Shown here: piece by piece, positions 1-7,858 of the stretch | How the letters are laid out: every line of letters starts with the position of its first letter | Position numbering within the stretch: the first letter of the stretch is position 1 | Assembly: GCA_036265915.1 (NCBI GenBank) | Contig: DATAOC010000145.1 | Location: 14,152-78,151 of the forward strand | Reading direction: 5' to 3' | Source: AR12 sp036265915 | GTDB taxonomy: Bacteria; Methylomirabilota; Methylomirabilia; Rokubacteriales; CSP1-6 | Length of the DNA stretch: 64,000 nucleotides | Notes under the pieces: model-generated | Told to the model about the DNA's origin: nothing | The model's input: the letters and a program-made list of their open reading frames with translations, nothing else | Databases searched by the model: none | Made by a program: the position numbers and the translations under genes

Positions 1-365
1 TCACGCCGGCGCTGCGCGCGGCCTACGTGCGACTGCACGGCCTCGGCTGGGCGCACAGCGTGGAGGTGTGGACGCTCGACGGCGCGCTGGCAGGCGGTCT
101 CTACGGTGTCGGCGTCGGTGGGCTCTTCGCGGCCGAGTCGATGTTCCACCGCGTGACCGATGCCTCGAAGATCGCGCTGGTCGGCCTCGTGCAGCACTGC
201 CGCGCCGTCGGTGTGCAGCTCATCGACGTGCAGTTGAGCTCGGCGCATCTGGTCTCGATGGGCGCCGTCACGCTGCCCCGCCGTGACTATCTGCGCCGGC
301 TCGCCACCGTCGTGGACCGGCCCGTGAATTTCGCCGGCGGCGCCGCCGTCCCACCGGTAGAGTGA
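1..365 (+). CDS. aat: Leucyl/phenylalanyl-tRNA--protein transferase, C-terminal part
   Basis: This reads open from the window edge (codons in frame from base 3) to a TGA at 363-365, so only about the last 120 residues are present. The protein carries the family pattern of Aat: HGLGWAHSVEVW, a GGLYGV stretch, an F-x-x-ESMFH segment, and a late block with QLSSAHLVSMGA. Aat transfers Leu or Phe from aminoacyl-tRNA to N-terminal Lys/Arg of proteins, marking them for ClpS/ClpAP degradation (N-degron pathway) in the cytoplasm. The next gene, lolA, begins 4 nt after the stop, so the two may be co-transcribed, although a -10-like hexamer lies across the junction. Family assignment is secure; the N-terminus is outside the window. 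Confidence 0.93.
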   Translation, partial: TPALRAAYVRLHGLGWAHSVEVWTLDGALAGGLYGVGVGGLFAAESMFHRVTDASKIALVGLVQHCRAVGVQLIDVQLSSAHLVSMGAVTLPRRDYLRRLATVVDRPVNFAGGAAVPPVE

Positions 366-369
366 GCGT

Positions 370-1026
370 ATGCGACTGGTGATCGCGCTTGGCGTCCTGC
401 TCGGTCTCGTCGTTCCCGCCGGTGCTCAGCCCGCACCGCCGCTCGACGAGGTCGTGCGCGGCGTCGAGGGCGCCTACGGCAAGATGACCGATCTCAAGGC
501 GGAGTTCACACAATCGGCGCTCAACAAGAGCCTGAACCAGACGATCGACGCGCAGGGCGTCGTGTACTTGAAGAAGGGCGGCAAGCTGCGCTGGGAGTAC
601 GCCGAGCCGACGCGACAGGAGATCGTCTCCGACGGCAAGACGATCTGGATCTACACGCCGCAGCTCAACCAGGTCAACACGGGCCCCGCGCCCGAGGCGC
701 TCTCGGGACCGGCGGGCAGCTTTCTCAGCGGCCTCGGCAAGCTGCGCGAGCACTTCAACGTCCGGTTCCTGAATCCGGCGCAGCCGAAGGATGCCGACGG
801 CAACGTCGTCCTGGACCTCACCCCGAAGCAGCCGATCCCGACCATGACGCGCCTGATTCTCTCGCTCGATCCGAAGACGTACGACGTGCGCAAGGCGATC
901 CTGCACGACCAGTTCGAGAACACGGTCACCATGCGCTTCAGCAAAGTTGCCGTGAACAGCGGCGTGTCCGACAAGATGTTCACGTTCGTGGCGCCCAAGG
1001 GCGCCGCCACCGTCCCGCTCAGATAG
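370..1026 (+). CDS. lolA: Outer-membrane lipoprotein carrier protein LolA
   Basis: 218 residues with an N-terminal signal peptide (hydrophobic to about residue 18, then AGAQ) for export to the periplasm. The mature part has the LolA fold signature: an early MTDLKAEFTQ segment, GVVYLKKGGKLRWEY around residues 58-72, and DGKTIWIYTPQLNQV after it. LolA accepts lipoproteins released by LolCDE and ferries them across the periplasm to the outer membrane. That fits the many predicted lipoproteins in this window and a Gram-negative envelope. The ATG is chosen because it directly precedes the signal peptide. No clear Shine-Dalgarno is visible, but TAGAGT lies 6 nt upstream. Length is usual for the family. 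Confidence 0.93.
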   Translation: MRLVIALGVLLGLVVPAGAQPAPPLDEVVRGVEGAYGKMTDLKAEFTQSALNKSLNQTIDAQGVVYLKKGGKLRWEYAEPTRQEIVSDGKTIWIYTPQLNQVNTGPAPEALSGPAGSFLSGLGKLREHFNVRFLNPAQPKDADGNVVLDLTPKQPIPTMTRLILSLDPKTYDVRKAILHDQFENTVTMRFSKVAVNSGVSDKMFTFVAPKGAATVPLR

Positions 1027-1094
1027 CGGCCGGCGCCGACCATCCCGCCGAGCGCGGTCGACTTCGACAGCCGGGGTGGTAGTCTATATCCCTC

Positions 1095-1592
1095 ATGGCC
1101 GCCGAGAATTCGTTCGACATCGTCTGCAAGATCGACATGCAAGAAGTCACCAATGCGCTCGATCAGGCGCGCCGCGAGATCGAGACGCGCTACGACCTGA
1201 AGGGCAGCAAGAACGAGGTCAAGCTGGAAAAGACCGAGATCACGCTGCTGGCGCCGGACGAGATGAAGCTGAAGGCCGTCACCGATATTCTCCAGTCCAA
1301 GCTCCACAAGCGCGGCATCCCGCTCAAGGGGCTCACGTACGGCACGGTGGAGCAGGCGGGTGGCAACCAGCTGCGCCAGAAGATCACGCTGCAGCAGGGC
1401 ATCCCGATCGAGAAGGCCAGGGAGATCGTGCGGCTCATCAAGGACACGAAGCTGAAGGTGCAGGCCTCGATCAACGAGGACAAGGTGCGCGTCACCGGCA
1501 AGGCGCGCGACGACCTCCAGAAGATCATCGCGCTCCTGCGCGACAAGGATCTCGGCATCGCGCTGCAGTTCGACAACTACCGCAACGCCTGA
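1095..1592 (+). CDS. yajQ: YajQ family cyclic-di-GMP-binding protein
   Basis: 165 residues, the usual length. It starts with the strongly conserved NSFDIVCKIDMQEVTNALDQ region, followed by ETRYDLKGSKNE and a closing IALQFDNYR motif. YajQ proteins have two RRM-like ferredoxin folds and bind nucleotides; some members bind cyclic-di-GMP and act as transcription co-regulators. The precise role here cannot be read from sequence. The ATG at 1095 begins MAAENSFDIV, as in relatives, which fixes the start. A TATATC hexamer lies just upstream and no ribosome-binding site is obvious. rimO follows after 7 nt. Confidence 0.93.
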   Translation: MAAENSFDIVCKIDMQEVTNALDQARREIETRYDLKGSKNEVKLEKTEITLLAPDEMKLKAVTDILQSKLHKRGIPLKGLTYGTVEQAGGNQLRQKITLQQGIPIEKAREIVRLIKDTKLKVQASINEDKVRVTGKARDDLQKIIALLRDKDLGIALQFDNYRNA

Positions 1593-1599
1593 AGCGTCC

Positions 1600-2919
1600 G
1601 TGAAGGTCCACCTCACCACGCTCGGCTGTCCGAAGAACCAGGTCGACTCCGAGCTCATGCTCGGCCGCCTCGCCGCCGCCGGCCACGCCGTCACCGAGCG
1701 CGCCGAGGACGCCGAGTGCGTCATCGTCAACACGTGCGCCTTCATCGACCGCGCGCGCGAGGAGTCGGTGGCCACCATCCTCGAGCTCGCGAAGCTGAAG
1801 GACCGTGGCCGCTGTCGCTCGCTCATCGTCACCGGCTGCCTCACGCAGCGCTACGGCCTCGAGATCCAGAAGGAGATGCCGGAGATCGACGCCATGCTCG
1901 GCACCTCGGGCCTCGAGCGGATCGTCGATCTCGTGGAGCATGCCGCGGGCCGCGAGGCATGGACGCAGAACGCGCCGCCGGGCTATCTCTACGACGCGAC
2001 GGCCCCGCGGCTCCTCATGACCGCGATGCCCTACGCGTACGTGAAGATCGCGGAGGGCTGCGACATGGGCTGCACGTTCTGCGCGATCCCGCAGTTCCGC
2101 GGCCGGCATCGCAGCCGTCCGCTGGCCGATGTCGTGGCCGAGGTGCAGGCGCTTGCCGCACGCGGCGTGCAGGAGGCCATCCTCGTCTCGCAGGACACGC
2201 TTGCCTACGGTCGCGACCTGGCCGGCAACGGCGACATCGGCGATCTGCTGCTGGCACTCGGCGAGGACACGCGGATGCCGTGGATCCGGCCGATGTACCT
2301 CCACCCCGCGCACGTGAACGATCGCCTGCTCGACAAGTGGTCGCGCGCGCGCATCGTCCCGTACGTCGACATGCCCGTGCAGCACGGCGACGACACGATC
2401 CTGCGCGCCATGCGGCGCGGAGTCACCGCGCGGCGCATGAAAGACGTCGTCGCGCGCTTCCGCGACGCGGTGCCGGGCGTCACCGTGCGCACCACCGTCC
2501 TCGTCGGCTTTCCGGGTGAGACAGCGGAGGCGTTCGACAACCTCCTGGCGTTCGTGGAGGACGTGCGGTTCGACCGGCTTGGCGTCTTCGCCTACTCGCC
2601 GGAGGAGGGCACGCCGTCGCCGGCGTTCGCCGATCAGGTGCCGGCCGAGATCGCCGCCGAGCGCGCGGCCATCGTGCAGGACCGGCAGGACGCCATCTCG
2701 TTCGAGGCGAACGCCAGGCTCGCGGGCGCGGTCGTCGACGTGCTGGTCGACGGGCGCAGCGAGGACCCGGCCTTCGCCTGGGAAGGGCGACTGGCCGGCC
2801 AGGCTCCCGAGATCGACGGCGTCGTCTACCTGCGCGGCCGCGACTTCACGCCTTCTCGGTTTGCCCGCGTGCGCATCGCCGAGGTCGAGGGCTACGAGCT
2901 CGTCGGCGAGCGCGCCTAG
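1600..2919 (+). CDS. rimO: Ribosomal protein S12 methylthiotransferase RimO
   Basis: 439 residues. The N-terminal UPF0004 domain holds the three cluster cysteines in LGCPKNQVDSE, VNTCAFID and VTGCLTQ. The radical-SAM domain has the CDMGCTFC motif (C-x3-C-x2-C) near residue 153, and a TRAM domain closes the protein. RimO uses two 4Fe-4S clusters and SAM to methylthiolate an aspartate of ribosomal protein S12. LGCPKNQVDSE separates RimO from its relative MiaB. Translation starts at GTG 1600, only 7 nt after yajQ, giving the expected MKVHLTTLGCPKN beginning. pgpA follows. Confidence 0.95.
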   Translation: MKVHLTTLGCPKNQVDSELMLGRLAAAGHAVTERAEDAECVIVNTCAFIDRAREESVATILELAKLKDRGRCRSLIVTGCLTQRYGLEIQKEMPEIDAMLGTSGLERIVDLVEHAAGREAWTQNAPPGYLYDATAPRLLMTAMPYAYVKIAEGCDMGCTFCAIPQFRGRHRSRPLADVVAEVQALAARGVQEAILVSQDTLAYGRDLAGNGDIGDLLLALGEDTRMPWIRPMYLHPAHVNDRLLDKWSRARIVPYVDMPVQHGDDTILRAMRRGVTARRMKDVVARFRDAVPGVTVRTTVLVGFPGETAEAFDNLLAFVEDVRFDRLGVFAYSPEEGTPSPAFADQVPAEIAAERAAIVQDRQDAISFEANARLAGAVVDVLVDGRSEDPAFAWEGRLAGQAPEIDGVVYLRGRDFTPSRFARVRIAEVEGYELVGERA

Positions 2920-2956
2920 CCGCCGGCGCACCGGCAGCGAGCGTCTCGCGCTGCTC

Positions 2957-3391
2957 GTGGCGACCGTCGGTGGCGTCGGCTACGCGCCCATCGCGCCCGG
3001 GACCGTCGCCAGCGCCGTCACCGCCATCTTCCTCTGGCTGGTGCCGATGTCGTCCGCCGGGCGCGTCGTGTTCGCGCTCGGCGTCACGCTCGCCGGCACC
3101 TGGGCGGCGGACGTGGCCGAGCGCGCGATGGCGCGGAAGGATCCCGGTGCCATCGTGATCGACGAGGTGGCCGGCATGGCGCTGTCGGTGCTTCTGCTGC
3201 CGATGACGGCCGTCGCGGTCGGCGTCGCGTTCCTCCTGTTCCGCATCTTCGACGTCGTCAAGCCGTACCCGTGCAACGCGCTGCAGCGTCTCCCCGGCGG
3301 TGTCGGAGTGATGATCGACGACGTCGTGGCCGGCCTGTACGCGCTCGGTGTCGTGTTGGTCGCTCGCGCGGTCTTCGGCGTGCCGTCGTGA
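2957..3391 (+). CDS. pgpA: Phosphatidylglycerophosphatase A
   Basis: About 144 residues with several membrane segments. The PgpA signatures are present: YAPIAPGTVAS near the N-terminus, a central IVIDEVAGM carrying the acidic metal ligands, RIFDVVKPYP and a late GVMIDDVVAG. The enzyme removes phosphate from phosphatidylglycerophosphate to give phosphatidylglycerol at the inner membrane. The stop (TGA 3389-3391) overlaps the GTG of cinA. The start is uncertain. Homology appears to reach back to about 2942 (ERLALLVATVGG), but the first convenient start is GTG 2957; an in-frame TTG at 2861 would lie inside rimO. Confidence 0.88.
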   Translation: MATVGGVGYAPIAPGTVASAVTAIFLWLVPMSSAGRVVFALGVTLAGTWAADVAERAMARKDPGAIVIDEVAGMALSVLLLPMTAVAVGVAFLLFRIFDVVKPYPCNALQRLPGGVGVMIDDVVAGLYALGVVLVARAVFGVPS

Positions 3392-4605
3392 GCGCCGTGC
3401 GGCTGGTCGCGGTGGGCGCCGGCGGCGGCACCGACGCGACGCTGCCGGCCTACGCGGCGCTCGTCGCAGCCGGCGTCCCCGTCGTCGGTCGCGTCCTGGT
3501 CGACGAGGACGAAGGGGCGCTCGAGCATGCGCTGACCGGCGACGGCGGGCTCGCCGTCGTCGTGGCCGGCCCCGGCGGCTCGGCCGGCGACGTCGTGCGG
3601 CGCGTGATCGCCCGCGTGACGTCGACACGGCTGGTGCTCCAGGATCGCATGCTCGCCGCGCTGCAGGAGGCGTATCGCCGGCGTGATCGGCCGCTGCCGC
3701 GACGCGCGGAGCGGCTGGCGCTGCTGCCGCAGGGCGCCAGCGTCTGGGCCACCGACGACGGCGACCCGGCCTGGCTGCTCGAGACGGGGCGGACGGCGTA
3801 CGTCGTGCTGTCGCCGGGCGCGGTGGCGCCTGCCATCGCCCGCAGCCTGGTCGACGTCGCCCGTGTCTTCGCGGGCGCGCGCGGCGTGGCGACCCGGATC
3901 CTCAAGACGGCCGGCGTAACGCTGGACGACGTCGAGGAGCGGCTCGCGGAGTGGATGGCGCACACGGACGCCGAGGTGAGCGTCGCCACGCTGCCCGCCG
4001 ACGGCGAGGTGTGGGTCCGCCTGCGCGCGCGGGGCGCCACCGCCGAGGCCGCGGCGGCGGCGCTGGAGCGCGCGGAGCCGCGCATTGCGGCCGCCCTCGG
4101 CGGCGACTGCTACGGGCGCGACGCCGACACGCTCGAGCAGGTCGTCGGCCGCATGCTCGTCGCCCGCGGCCTCACCGTGTCGGTGGCGGAGTCGTGCACG
4201 GGCGGGCTGCTCGGCCATCGCCTCACCAACGTGGCCGGTTCTTCCGCGTACTTCGAGCGCGGCGTCGTGGTCTATTCCAATCGCGCCAAGCAGGAGCTGC
4301 TCGGAGTGCCGGAGGCCATTCTCAGCGCGCACGGTGCGGTGAGCGCGCCGTGCGCCGAGGCAATGGCGCGGGGGATCTGCGAGCGCTCGGGGAGCGCCTG
4401 CGGGCTGGCCGTCACCGGGATCGCGGGCCCCGACGGCGGCTCGCCGCAGAAGCCGGTCGGCACCGTGTTCTTCGGCGTGGCCGTGTCAGGGCAGGTGACG
4501 TCGCGGCGGTTCCGGTTCGCCGGCGACCGACTCGCGGTGAAATGGCAATCGGCGCAGACGGCACTCGATTTGCTTCGTCGGAGCCTTGGAGGCGTCCGAC
4601 CATGA
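3388..4605 (+). CDS. cinA: CinA-like protein: degenerate N-terminal domain plus NMN deamidase domain
   Basis: 405 residues from GTG 3388, which overlaps the pgpA stop by 4 nt. The C-terminal CinA/PncC domain (about residues 245-400) is well kept: VAESCTGGLLGHRLT, GVVVYSNRAKQELLGV and AVTGIAGPDGG. This domain deamidates nicotinamide mononucleotide in pyridine-nucleotide salvage. The N-terminal MoaB-like domain (about residues 1-170) follows the family outline but lacks the GGLGPTxDD motif seen in typical CinA; the matching place reads VVVAGPGGSAGD. The pyrophosphatase activity associated with that domain may therefore be lost. The gene overlaps the following TPR lipoprotein (ATGA). Confidence 0.85.
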   Translation: MSAVRLVAVGAGGGTDATLPAYAALVAAGVPVVGRVLVDEDEGALEHALTGDGGLAVVVAGPGGSAGDVVRRVIARVTSTRLVLQDRMLAALQEAYRRRDRPLPRRAERLALLPQGASVWATDDGDPAWLLETGRTAYVVLSPGAVAPAIARSLVDVARVFAGARGVATRILKTAGVTLDDVEERLAEWMAHTDAEVSVATLPADGEVWVRLRARGATAEAAAAALERAEPRIAAALGGDCYGRDADTLEQVVGRMLVARGLTVSVAESCTGGLLGHRLTNVAGSSAYFERGVVVYSNRAKQELLGVPEAILSAHGAVSAPCAEAMARGICERSGSACGLAVTGIAGPDGGSPQKPVGTVFFGVAVSGQVTSRRFRFAGDRLAVKWQSAQTALDLLRRSLGGVRP

Positions 4606-5435
4606 ACCGAGCTGCGCTGTCGTCCGTCACGGTTGCGCTCACGTCCCTGGTGCTCGCCGCGTGCACGACGTCGTCCCCGCCTCGTGATCGCGGCGTCGTC
4701 CTCTACCAGAGCGGCAGCTATCTCGCCGCCGCCGACGCGTTCACCGACGACATCCGTCTGCATCCGCGGGACGCCGCCGCCTGGAACAACCGAGCGGTGA
4801 CGCGCGTCCGCCTCGGCGACGTCGACGGCGCCATCCGCGACTACAACCGCGCCATCGACCTGGCGCCGGGCGACGCGGAGCTCTACTTCAATCGCGCGAA
4901 CGCGCTCGTCGCCGCTGGTCAGTACCAGGAGGCGATCGGCGACTACGACCGCGCGGTGTCGATCCGTCCGGCATACGCGCGCGCCGTCTTCAATCGCGGC
5001 ACCGCCCGCGTGCTGGCCGGCGGGCAGGCCGATGCCGCGCGGAAGGACTGGCAGGCCGCCATCGCGGTCGAGTCGGATCCGTACGAGCGCGCCGCGATGC
5101 GGCGCAGCGCCGGCCTCGAGCCGGTCCTGGCCGCCGCCGCGTCACCGGCGGGGATGCCGACGACCGCCGGCACGATCGCTCCGGCTCCGGCGCCGGGCAC
5201 GCGTCCCGGAGCCCTGCCCACGCCGCCTGCGACGTTTCCGAACGTGACGCAGCCGTCGGCGGCGCCGCTGGCGCTCGACGCGCGAGCGCTGACCAATCGG
5301 GCGGTGAGCCGGCAGCTCGACGGCGACCACGCCGGCGCCATGCAGGATCTCGAAGCGGCGATGGCCGCGGAGCCGGATCCGCAGCGGCGCGAGGCCATCG
5401 GTCGTCTGATGCAGGCGCTGGACCGCGCGCGATAG
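4602..5435 (+). CDS. TPR-repeat lipoprotein
   Basis: 277 residues. A short hydrophobic signal ends in the lipobox LAAC (about residues 18-21), so the mature protein should be lipid-anchored. Three to four TPR units follow (residues ~30-150), with the usual pattern AAAWNNRAVTRVRLGD and AELYFNRANALVAAGQ. Then comes a Pro/Ala-rich linker, and a final TPR-like helix pair (TNRAVSRQLDGDHAGAMQD). TPR proteins of this kind scaffold envelope complexes; the partner is not visible here. The start ATG overlaps the cinA stop by 4 nt, so translation is probably coupled. The specific function is unknown. Confidence 0.82.
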   Translation: MNRAALSSVTVALTSLVLAACTTSSPPRDRGVVLYQSGSYLAAADAFTDDIRLHPRDAAAWNNRAVTRVRLGDVDGAIRDYNRAIDLAPGDAELYFNRANALVAAGQYQEAIGDYDRAVSIRPAYARAVFNRGTARVLAGGQADAARKDWQAAIAVESDPYERAAMRRSAGLEPVLAAAASPAGMPTTAGTIAPAPAPGTRPGALPTPPATFPNVTQPSAAPLALDARALTNRAVSRQLDGDHAGAMQDLEAAMAAEPDPQRREAIGRLMQALDRAR

Positions 5436-5458
5436 CCGGCGTCCGCACGTTCGTCGCC

Positions 5459-5995
5459 GTGCTGGTGCCGGACGACGTCCGTGCGGCGCTCGCGCACGAG
5501 ATCGATCGTCTTCGCGGTATTGCTCCCGGCGTCGCCTGGGTGGCGGAGGCGAATCTTCACGTCACGCTGAAGTTCCTCGGCCAGGTCGAGGAGGCGCGCC
5601 TCGGCGCGGTGGCGGACGCGCTCACGGCGGTGGCCGCTCGATGCACGACCTTCGAGCTCGGCGTCCGGGGTCTGGGCGCCTTTCCGAGCGCGACGCGCCC
5701 GCGCGTCGTCTGGGCTGGACTGGAGCCGCCGACGCCGCTTGCGGCGCTCGCCGGTGACATCGACGCGGCGCTCGTCGCCCTCGGCTTCCCCGGCGAGACT
5801 CGGCCGTTCGCGGCCCACGTGACGCTCGGTCGGCTGCGCGAGCCACGGCGCTTGGCCGCGCTGGCCGGCGCGCTCGCACGTCCGGCGGACTTCGGCCGGC
5901 TGCGCGTGGCGCGCGTGTCGCTCATGCGAAGCCAGCTTCACCCGCACGGCGCGCGCTACAGCGAGCTGTGCGGGCTGGCGCTGCCCGCACCGTAG
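5459..5995 (+). CDS. thpR: RNA 2',3'-cyclic phosphodiesterase
   Basis: 178 residues with the two HxT motifs of the 2H phosphoesterase family: HVTLKFLG (about residues 37-44) and HVTLGRLRE (about residues 119-127). ThpR hydrolyses 2',3'-cyclic phosphates on RNA; the family was first described as 2'-5' RNA ligase. The start is doubtful. Relatives begin with an RTFVAV-like strand, and here that stretch (5444-5461) lies upstream of the first usable codon GTG 5459, with only ATA or GTC codons available in frame before it. The TAG stop overlaps a TAGAAT hexamer that may serve the next gene. Confidence 0.87.
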   Translation: MLVPDDVRAALAHEIDRLRGIAPGVAWVAEANLHVTLKFLGQVEEARLGAVADALTAVAARCTTFELGVRGLGAFPSATRPRVVWAGLEPPTPLAALAGDIDAALVALGFPGETRPFAAHVTLGRLREPRRLAALAGALARPADFGRLRVARVSLMRSQLHPHGARYSELCGLALPAP

Positions 5996-6004
5996 AATGA
6001 GCGA

Positions 6005-7198
6005 GTGACCGGCGCCTGGACCGCGAACGAGATCGCCCGCGTGCGCGCCGACACGCCGGGCTGCGAGCACGTCGTCCACTTCAACAACGCCGGCGCCAGC
6101 CTGCCGCCACGGCCGGTGCTCGACGTCCACCTGGCCCACCTGCGGCGCGAGGCCGAGATCGGGGGGTACGAGGCCCAGGAAGAGGCGCAGGGCCGCATCG
6201 ACGGCGTCTACGCCTCGGTGGCGCGGCTCATCGGCGCGGCCGGCCCCGACGAGATCGCGCTTCTCGAGAATGCCACGCGCGCGTTCGACACGGCCGTCTA
6301 CGGTCTGCCGCTCGCCGCTGGCGACGTCATCCTGACCTCGACCGCGGAGTACCACTCCATGTTCGTGACCTACCTGCACCTCGCGCGGCGCGGCGTGGTG
6401 GTGGAGGTCGTGCCTCCGGACGCCGCCGGGCAGATCGACGTCGGCGCGCTCCGCAAGCGCATCACGGGTCGCGTGCGGCTCATCGCGCTCGCGCACGTGC
6501 CGACCAACGGCGGCCTCGTGCAGCCGGCGGAGGCGGTGGGCGAGATCGCGCGCGACGCCGGCGTCTTCTTCCTGCTGGACGCCACCCAGAGCGTCGGTCA
6601 GCTGCCGGTCGACGTGCGCCGCATCGGCTGTCACGCGCTGGCCGGCACGTCGCGGAAGTTCCTGCGCGGGCCGCGCGGGACCGGGTTTCTGTGGGTGCAG
6701 CGCGACTGGATGACGCGCCTGGAGCCGCCACTGATGGAAGGCCACGCCGCGGAATGGGTCGAGCCCGACCGCTACGTGCTCAGAGCGGACGGCAAGCGCT
6801 TCGAGGTGTGGGAGGCCAACTACGCCGCCCGCCTCGGCTTCGGCGCGGCCGTCGAGTACGCGCTCGCGCTCGGCATCGAGCGGATCTGGGAGCGCGTGCG
6901 CGCGCTCGGCGAAGGGCTGCGCGCCCGGCTCACGGCGGTGCCCGGCGTCACCGTGCGCGATCAGGGCGACGTCCGCGGCGGCATCGTGTCGTTCACCGTG
7001 AGCGACGTGGAGGCTCTGCGCGTGAAGGCGGCGCTGCGCGCCGAGTCGATCAACGTCACCGTGTCCCCCGCGCGCGGGACCCTGCTCGACATGCGCGCCC
7101 GCGGCCTGCGCGAGATCCTGCGCGCCTCCGTCCACTACTACAACACCGAGGCCGAGCTGGACCGCCTGGCGGACGCGCTCGTGCGCCTGCGGCGATGA
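6005..7198 (+). CDS. Aminotransferase class V-fold PLP-dependent enzyme
   Basis: 397 residues in the class V aminotransferase fold (cysteine desulfurase / isopenicillin-N-epimerase-like group). The N-terminus HFNNAGASLPP, the ENATRAFDTAVYGL segment, the cofactor-facing FLLDATQSVGQLPVDV block with its Asp, and the presumed Schiff-base lysine in AGTSRKFLRGPRGTG (about residues 214-228) are all visible. No catalytic cysteine loop typical of IscS is evident, so desulfurase activity is not claimed; the substrate is unknown. The start is GTG 6005, with TAGAAT 6 nt upstream and no Shine-Dalgarno. It is followed by a small membrane protein gene on the same strand. Confidence 0.83.
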   Translation: MTGAWTANEIARVRADTPGCEHVVHFNNAGASLPPRPVLDVHLAHLRREAEIGGYEAQEEAQGRIDGVYASVARLIGAAGPDEIALLENATRAFDTAVYGLPLAAGDVILTSTAEYHSMFVTYLHLARRGVVVEVVPPDAAGQIDVGALRKRITGRVRLIALAHVPTNGGLVQPAEAVGEIARDAGVFFLLDATQSVGQLPVDVRRIGCHALAGTSRKFLRGPRGTGFLWVQRDWMTRLEPPLMEGHAAEWVEPDRYVLRADGKRFEVWEANYAARLGFGAAVEYALALGIERIWERVRALGEGLRARLTAVPGVTVRDQGDVRGGIVSFTVSDVEALRVKAALRAESINVTVSPARGTLLDMRARGLREILRASVHYYNTEAELDRLADALVRLRR

Positions 7199-7225
7199 CA
7201 CTGTCCGAAAGGAGCGCCGTGCCCC

Positions 7226-7555
7226 GTGACGACGATTGCCCTGCTGTTCGCCTCCAACGTGTTCATGACGGCCGCCTGGTATGGTCATCTCCGCTTCCGC
7301 AGCGCGCCGCTCTGGATCGCCATCCTCGCTTCCTGGAGCATCGCGCTCTTCGAGTACTGCCTGCAGGTGCCGGCGAACCGCTGGGGCTACGGCCAGTTCA
7401 CGGCGGCGCAGCTGAAGATCACGCAGGAAGTGATCACCATCGTCGTGTTCGTGGTCTTCGCGTGGCTCTGGCTCGGCGAGACCCCGCGCTGGAACGAGGC
7501 CGTCGCGTTCGGTCTGGTGCTCGCCGCCGTCGTGGTGGCGGCGCTGCCGCACTGA
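7226..7555 (+). CDS. DMT family small membrane protein (DUF486)
   Basis: 109 residues, almost entirely membrane-spanning (four predicted helices). It matches the DUF486 pattern: NVFMTAAWYGHLRF early, ILASWSIALFEYCLQVPANR in the middle, and QLKITQEVITIVVF followed by FAWLWLGE. DUF486 proteins are short relatives of the drug/metabolite transporter superfamily; their substrates are unknown. The start is GTG 7226, preceded by GAAAGGAG about 11 nt upstream. The TGA stop at 7553-7555 shares bases with the apparent CTG start of the next lipoprotein. Confidence 0.85.
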   Translation: MTTIALLFASNVFMTAAWYGHLRFRSAPLWIAILASWSIALFEYCLQVPANRWGYGQFTAAQLKITQEVITIVVFVVFAWLWLGETPRWNEAVAFGLVLAAVVVAALPH

Positions 7556-7776
7556 TCGGGCTCGCGCTCGCCCTGGCCGCCTGTTCGGCCCCGACCGTCG
7601 AGTACGAGCGGCGCAACGCCACGCCCGCCCAGCTCGACCGCGACCGCACCCAGTGCAAGCGGGAGGCGTTCCGGCCGTCGCGGTTCTCGATCTTCACCTC
7701 GGGGCGCTACGACACCGACGCGCTGAACCGATGCATGGAGCGGAAGGGCTATACCGTCCGTGTACCCCTTCTCTGA
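7552..7776 (+). CDS. Small lipoprotein, probable CTG start
   Basis: About 74 residues. The N-terminus LIGLALALAACSAP is a compact lipoprotein signal with lipobox LAAC. The mature part is charged (YERRNATPAQLDRDRTQCKREAF) and contains two further cysteines (QCKRE and NRCMERKGY) that could form a disulfide. No ATG, GTG or TTG occurs in frame near the signal peptide; the only plausible initiator is CTG 7552, which overlaps the preceding TGA in a CTGA arrangement. It resembles small hypothetical lipoproteins with a C-terminal R-C-M-E-x-K-G-Y motif. Function unknown. Confidence 0.6.
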   Translation: MIGLALALAACSAPTVEYERRNATPAQLDRDRTQCKREAFRPSRFSIFTSGRYDTDALNRCMERKGYTVRVPLL

Positions 7777-7778
7777 CG

Positions 7779-7807
7779 TTGACGCTGCCGGTTGGGGCTC
7801 CTAGAAT
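7779..7807 (+). promoter_or_regulatory. Sigma-70-type promoter of recA
   Basis: TTGACG at 7779-7784 and TAGAAT at 7802-7807 are separated by exactly 17 nt, a near-consensus pair about 50 nt before the recA start. A ribosome-binding site AAAGGAG (7845-7851) lies 7 nt before ATG 7859. I see no clear LexA-box palindrome in the interval, so SOS control cannot be claimed. Confidence 0.7.
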
Positions 7808-7858
7808 GCTCGCAGTCATTCATCGCCGCGATCCCGACGACCACAAAGGAGCCCCCGC

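Noticed and set aside
6005..7198. Class V aminotransferase gene as a cysteine desulfurase (iscS/sufS)
   Set aside because: The catalytic cysteine loop of desulfurases is not evident and no Fe-S assembly genes are nearby, so only the fold-level name is given.
4943..7552. An 869-codon open frame on the minus strand opposite the TPR lipoprotein, thpR and aminotransferase genes
   Set aside because: It is antisense to three well-supported genes, has a His/Arg/Ala composition typical of high-GC shadow frames and shows no domain motif.
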